Below are positions 61,046 to 64,000 of a stretch of 64,000 bases of DNA, piece after piece. The DNA is taken from NCBI GenBank assembly GCA_034687125.1, contig JAQGBZ010000009.1, forward strand, positions 516,829-580,828, written 5' to 3'. Made by a program: the position numbers and the translations under genes. A model generated the notes under the pieces. It was given only the letters and a program-made list of their open reading frames with translations, did no database searches and was not told where the DNA came from. Every line of letters begins with the position of its first letter. Position 1 is the first letter of the stretch. The stretch is from Neelides folsomi. Taxonomy: Eukaryota; Arthropoda; Collembola; Neelipleona; Neelidae.

Positions 61046-62582
61046 GGCTACTCACCCATACCTCCGACCAGACTCGAGGCCGGAAGAGGAGTGCGGTCTC
61101 CCTGGGTCGGTCTAGACGCCCCTCCGACGCTAGCTGGCCCCTCTCCCCGACTGCTCCGCACGTGGGCCTGGGCCCCACGTCAATCACTCGGACCCCGACC
61201 GAGTGCCCGCTGGGGCAGAGTGTGGGAAAGGCCGGAGAAGACCTCCCTCCGAGCCAGCACCACTTTCCCCATCAATCTCCACCCAGGCTCCGGTTTTCTC
61301 CCCCCGTAATGAGCCCTGCGGGGAGTTGTAATTAATTCCACACACCTCAGGGCCGGAGCCAGGCACTGTCGTCCAGACCACTCTCCAGAGCCAAGGAGTC
61401 ACCTGCCAATCAGGCTGATCCTCAATTACGATAATCACCTCTGTGTCATCACGTCAGTGGGGATTAGGTGGACCCCCGCCGGGACCACGGCCACAATGTT
61501 GACATAAATCACATGCTCCCAGATCCCTGGATAACCCTCGCCCATAAAACACACCCTGCACTCAGGATGCACTCCAAACATTACACAATCCGTGACCCAT
61601 CTATTCGCACACTCCCGATCAAATATTTCAACCTCTTCAAACATGTCAGGGAACATTGAGCCCTTAATGGCTTTCGAATGAATATCTGGGAAAAGGTGGC
61701 CTAATCTCCTAATGCTTTCACTAATGCCTGTCTCTCACTCCTGTCTACCTGTACACAATCTCGGAGTTACTTCACATCCACAGAGACAACTGACATATGG
61801 TGAAGTGTATATTTAACTTCATTTATTTCCAGCCTTCCTTCTTCTGTCAAAATCCTCTCAAAGCCTCAACCCCAACCAAAAACCCTTTTTAAATACACAA
61901 ATATCAACTATTTTTACACTCCTTCCTCTCGGGATGGAAAGACAATTTCGCGAGAAAACCCAATCACTGAAAAATAAACTCACACAATTTAGTTTCTTCG
62001 TCAACGGTCAAGACAACCAACAAACCTTAACCATATATTTGCCAAGAAATGACTCTCATCCAAGTGTGAAAAATAATGACTCAATGACAAATGTGAGGAT
62101 AAAAAACCCTCAACCTTAACATTACGACAGTATATGACATAAATGCATACCTATGTAAATACAAATACCTTGACGCCTTCAAACAACTTAATACACACGA
62201 CCAACGGCTAAAATATTTATTTATATATTTATCTTCTTTCCCAAGAGTGTTTTAAGGACTTTAATTTAAAGTTTTCAAAAACTTAAAACACTCATCTATA
62301 ACTTGATATAAATACCATATTTGATATTTATAAAGAGAAATTTGATATTTCACTATTTATGGATTTATACCTATTGGAATGTCCTCTTGCCGTCTTTTAT
62401 AAATCTATGGCTCTATAGATTGCGATTTACGAAAGATCTTTTCATATCTTCTGGAATATATGTTTATAAATATATTATACATTTAATACACATAACCCTA
62501 AAATTGGGAGAGGAAGCAGAAAGGTATGTGGTGAAGTGAAAGAGTCCGAGATGAGTTGGAAGACTCCGAGGCCTTCAATGGT
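61046..62582. other. SFRP upstream region and SIAH 3' flank
   Basis: The first 400 bp upstream of SFRP are GC-rich with many CpG dinucleotides, which fits a promoter or a 5' UTR. The rest is AT-rich. One minus-strand open frame is listed separately. The plus-strand frame at 61934-62119 has no recognisable family. The start of the downstream SIAH repeat copy is at 62494. Confidence 0.4.
61440..61656 (-). CDS. Unrecognised open exon candidate upstream of SFRP (doubtful)
   Basis: An ATG-started frame of 73 codons runs into a plausible GT donor (CAGAG|GTGATT). Its composition is protein-like (FMGEGYPGIWEHVIYVNIV) with four cysteines. I recognise no family and see no matching downstream exon. It could be part of a 5' exon on the SFRP strand, a small separate gene, or chance. 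Confidence 0.2.
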
Positions 62583-62691
62583 TCAATCGAAATGATTCTG
62601 AAAGAAAAACATCAATTGAAATTAGACGCTTAATAATTTTAAAGTAAAATCAGTAAATGTGGAAGAAGCATTTAATTTATTTCTTACGACA
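62494..62691. repeat. SIAH 3'-end duplication, copy 1 (downstream)
   Basis: This copy matches 63207-63399 in direct orientation, with five substitutions and one 5-bp insertion over about 193 bp. On the minus strand it contains an acceptor (TTTCTTTCAG) followed by AAT CAT TTC GAT TGA, a complete alternative terminal exon for SIAH with its stop at 62583-62585. The copy begins at the old donor sequence TCGTAAGAAAT but has no coding exon attached upstream. Confidence 0.9.
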
Positions 62692-63206
62692 TGGTCAGGT
62701 CAGACTCGATTCATTTGGGCAGATAGAGTCGAGTCGAGTCTTCCTTCTATATATTCTAATAAATTGCGTCATATTAATCATAATCACTGGAAAGTATTTA
62801 AATGCATAAATAGATATCCTGGGCTTTTATGAAAATCATATTTTATAAGTTAATGCAATTGTTTGTTTAAGTCGATAACCCTATATAGTAATTATTATTA
62901 GGTATGATGATATATTGTTCAATTGAATAAAAAACTTTAACTACTTATTCATTTTCAAATATTTATTCTGTTTTATTTAGATATTCACAAATGATGAATT
63001 CTTAATGAAGGATTGGATTTATAATTACTACATTGAAACGTTTAAACAATCCATTATTTAAAATGTACATTTATTGTTAAATTAAGATATTACATATTTG
63101 GGAACATTAAAAAATAAAGATCGTTGTCATAAAATTAAGCATATAATTGCACTCGGCGATCGAATTCCGCCTAATATTAAAATGAAAAAAAAACGGTCTG
63201 TATGAG

Positions 63207-63399
63207 AACCCTAAAATTGGGAGAGGAAGCAGAAAGGTATGTGGTGAAGTGAAAGAGTCCGAGATGAGTTGGAAGATTCCGAGGCCTTCAATGGATCAAT
63301 TGAAATGATTCTGAAAGAAAAACATCAATTGGAATTAGACGCTTAATAATTTTAAAGTAAAATCAATAAATGTGGAAGAAGCATTTATTTCTTACGACA
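63207..63399. repeat. SIAH 3'-end duplication, copy 2 (adjacent to the last long exon)
   Basis: This is the partner of 62494-62691. It spans the donor after the last long SIAH exon (GTC|GTAAGA), a short intron, an acceptor ending at 63311, and a terminal exon that reads AAT CAT TTC AAT TGA with its stop at 63296-63298. The spacer between the two copies is about 515 bp of AT-rich sequence. Confidence 0.9.
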
Positions 63400-63835
63400 G
63401 AGATTGTGACATTGATGCCCAAATTTCCGTTTTCTGAAAATAACTGCGCAATGCTCGTGTCGAAAACGAGACAGTCGGAATTGAGTATGGCCGAAGCAAC
63501 GCCTTCGTGGATTGACCGTGGTGTGGCTTCCCAAGTTAATCTCCTACGATGTCCATTCAGTTCTAGTCTAATTATAAAATTAAATAACATATATAAAATA
63601 TATCCTTTATTTGAAAATCCGAGTTAATTTGTATGTAATCCTTACCTATAGGCAAACTTCTCTGCCTGCTTTTTTGACCCAATCAGTTGAACAATGGCAA
63701 AGAACTGTTGACCTTCATTCTTATCTTGTTTTTCGAGTACGAGCATAAAATGATGATTGAAGCAGCTTTGCATCATCACCCAATCCACTGCACCAGGGAG
63801 ATTGATGTCAGTAGCTAGGAACACAATGTCTTCCC
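63296..63835 (-). CDS. SIAH: SIAH (seven in absentia) E3 ubiquitin ligase, C-terminal part; 5' end outside the window
   Basis: Visible exons in transcript order are 63646-63835, 63396-63567 and a short terminal exon at 63296-63310 (or its duplicate with stop at 62583). They encode the C-terminal substrate-binding domain: [70 protein letters not shown] and [20 protein letters not shown]. The match to metazoan SIAH is very close. The RING and zinc-finger exons lie beyond the right edge. SIAH/Sina targets many proteins for degradation; in flies it acts with Phyllopod on Tramtrack. The tail is unusual: spliced, it ends VTISV-NHFN (or NHFD with the duplicated exon). If the last intron is retained, the frame stops at 63363-63365 after about eleven extra residues. 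Confidence 0.93.
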
Positions 63836-63931
63836 CTGTAATAAATATTAAATTAAAAGTTAAATACAACATTGGTAATATTTTATAATTATATAATAAT
63901 GTATATTATACTTACATTATACATATACAGG

Positions 63932-63999
63932 GACGGTACTTTTTATTTACACCACTTGTGATGGTCACATCACAAGTGGTGTAAATAAAAAGTACCGTC
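63932..63999. repeat. Perfect 31-bp inverted repeat (foldback or transposon end)
   Basis: Arm 1 (63932-63962) begins GACGGTACTTTTTATTTACA, and arm 2 (63969-63999) is its exact reverse complement. The 6-nt loop is GGTCAC, and its outer bases can pair as well. It sits in the SIAH intron upstream of 63835, right at the window edge. Just before it is TACAGG, as in some Tc1/mariner-like ends. It may be a MITE, two terminal repeats brought together, or a hairpin-forming insertion. Confidence 0.85.
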
Positions 64000-64000
64000 A

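Noticed and set aside
60785-61309. 174-codon plus-strand frame over the SFRP first exon
   Set aside because: It is an antisense shadow of the signal peptide and CRD exon, extended by GC-rich upstream DNA.
1-64000. A single coordinated or defence-like gene system
   Set aside because: Every recognised gene is a conserved eukaryotic housekeeping or regulatory gene, each with its own promoter orientation. I saw no clustered accessory genes, phage or viral hallmarks, or CRISPR-like arrays.

Overview
This window is eukaryotic nuclear DNA, most likely from an arthropod or another ecdysozoan. It is AT-rich. The genes have many short introns (from 46 bp) with GT-AG or occasionally GC-AG borders, and there are no operons. 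I recognise sixteen conserved protein-coding genes by direct reading, most with complete exon chains whose phases and lengths close in frame, plus one nested zinc-finger gene that I do not recognise. The NCoR/SMRT-type corepressor has a cysteine-rich block between its two SANT domains, as I recall for invertebrate relatives. The secreted frizzled-related protein argues against Drosophila-like flies, which lack that family. I cannot name the species. I saw no rRNA, tRNA, CRISPR or intact transposon.

Layout. 1-2708 has no recognised gene. CHCHD2 (+, 2709-3587) and BRF1 (-, 3942-6462) converge on a degenerate repeat. POLDIP2 (-, 6926-8521) follows. The NCoR corepressor (-, 10286-27716, 16 coding exons, about 1799 aa) fills 17 kb; its largest intron (17550-24430) carries a two-finger C2H2 gene on the other strand (about 21375-22975). 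PRPF19 (+, 28254-30350) diverges from NCoR and is followed by HIRA (+, 31076-35910). ORC2 (-, 36488-38499, possible extra 5' exon to 38947) meets HIRA tail to tail and diverges from THOC7 (+, 39398-40462). UBTD (-, 40774-41621) diverges from a P5B ATPase, ATP13A (+, 43881-48456). WDR19/IFT144 (-, 48665 to about 53707) diverges from RPL17 (+, 54270-55074). PIGB (-, 55543-57462) diverges from MTG1 (+, 58085-59307). An SFRP (-, 59602-61045) comes next, and the 3' half of SIAH (-, 62583-63835) runs off the right edge.

Most genes are housekeeping or chromatin functions: Pol III initiation, splicing (Prp19), histone H3.3 deposition, replication origin recognition, mRNA export, ciliary transport, translation, GPI anchors and mitochondrial ribosome assembly. 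They alternate in head-to-head and tail-to-tail pairs with gaps of a few hundred bases, so several pairs probably share promoter regions. I see no sign that they form one dedicated system.

Points worth a second look: four GC-AG introns among about 97 inferred introns; a roughly 97% identical duplication of the SIAH terminal exon; a perfect 31-bp inverted repeat at the window end; the nested zinc-finger gene; an in-frame 5' exon that could extend ORC2; and a 46-bp intron in SFRP.
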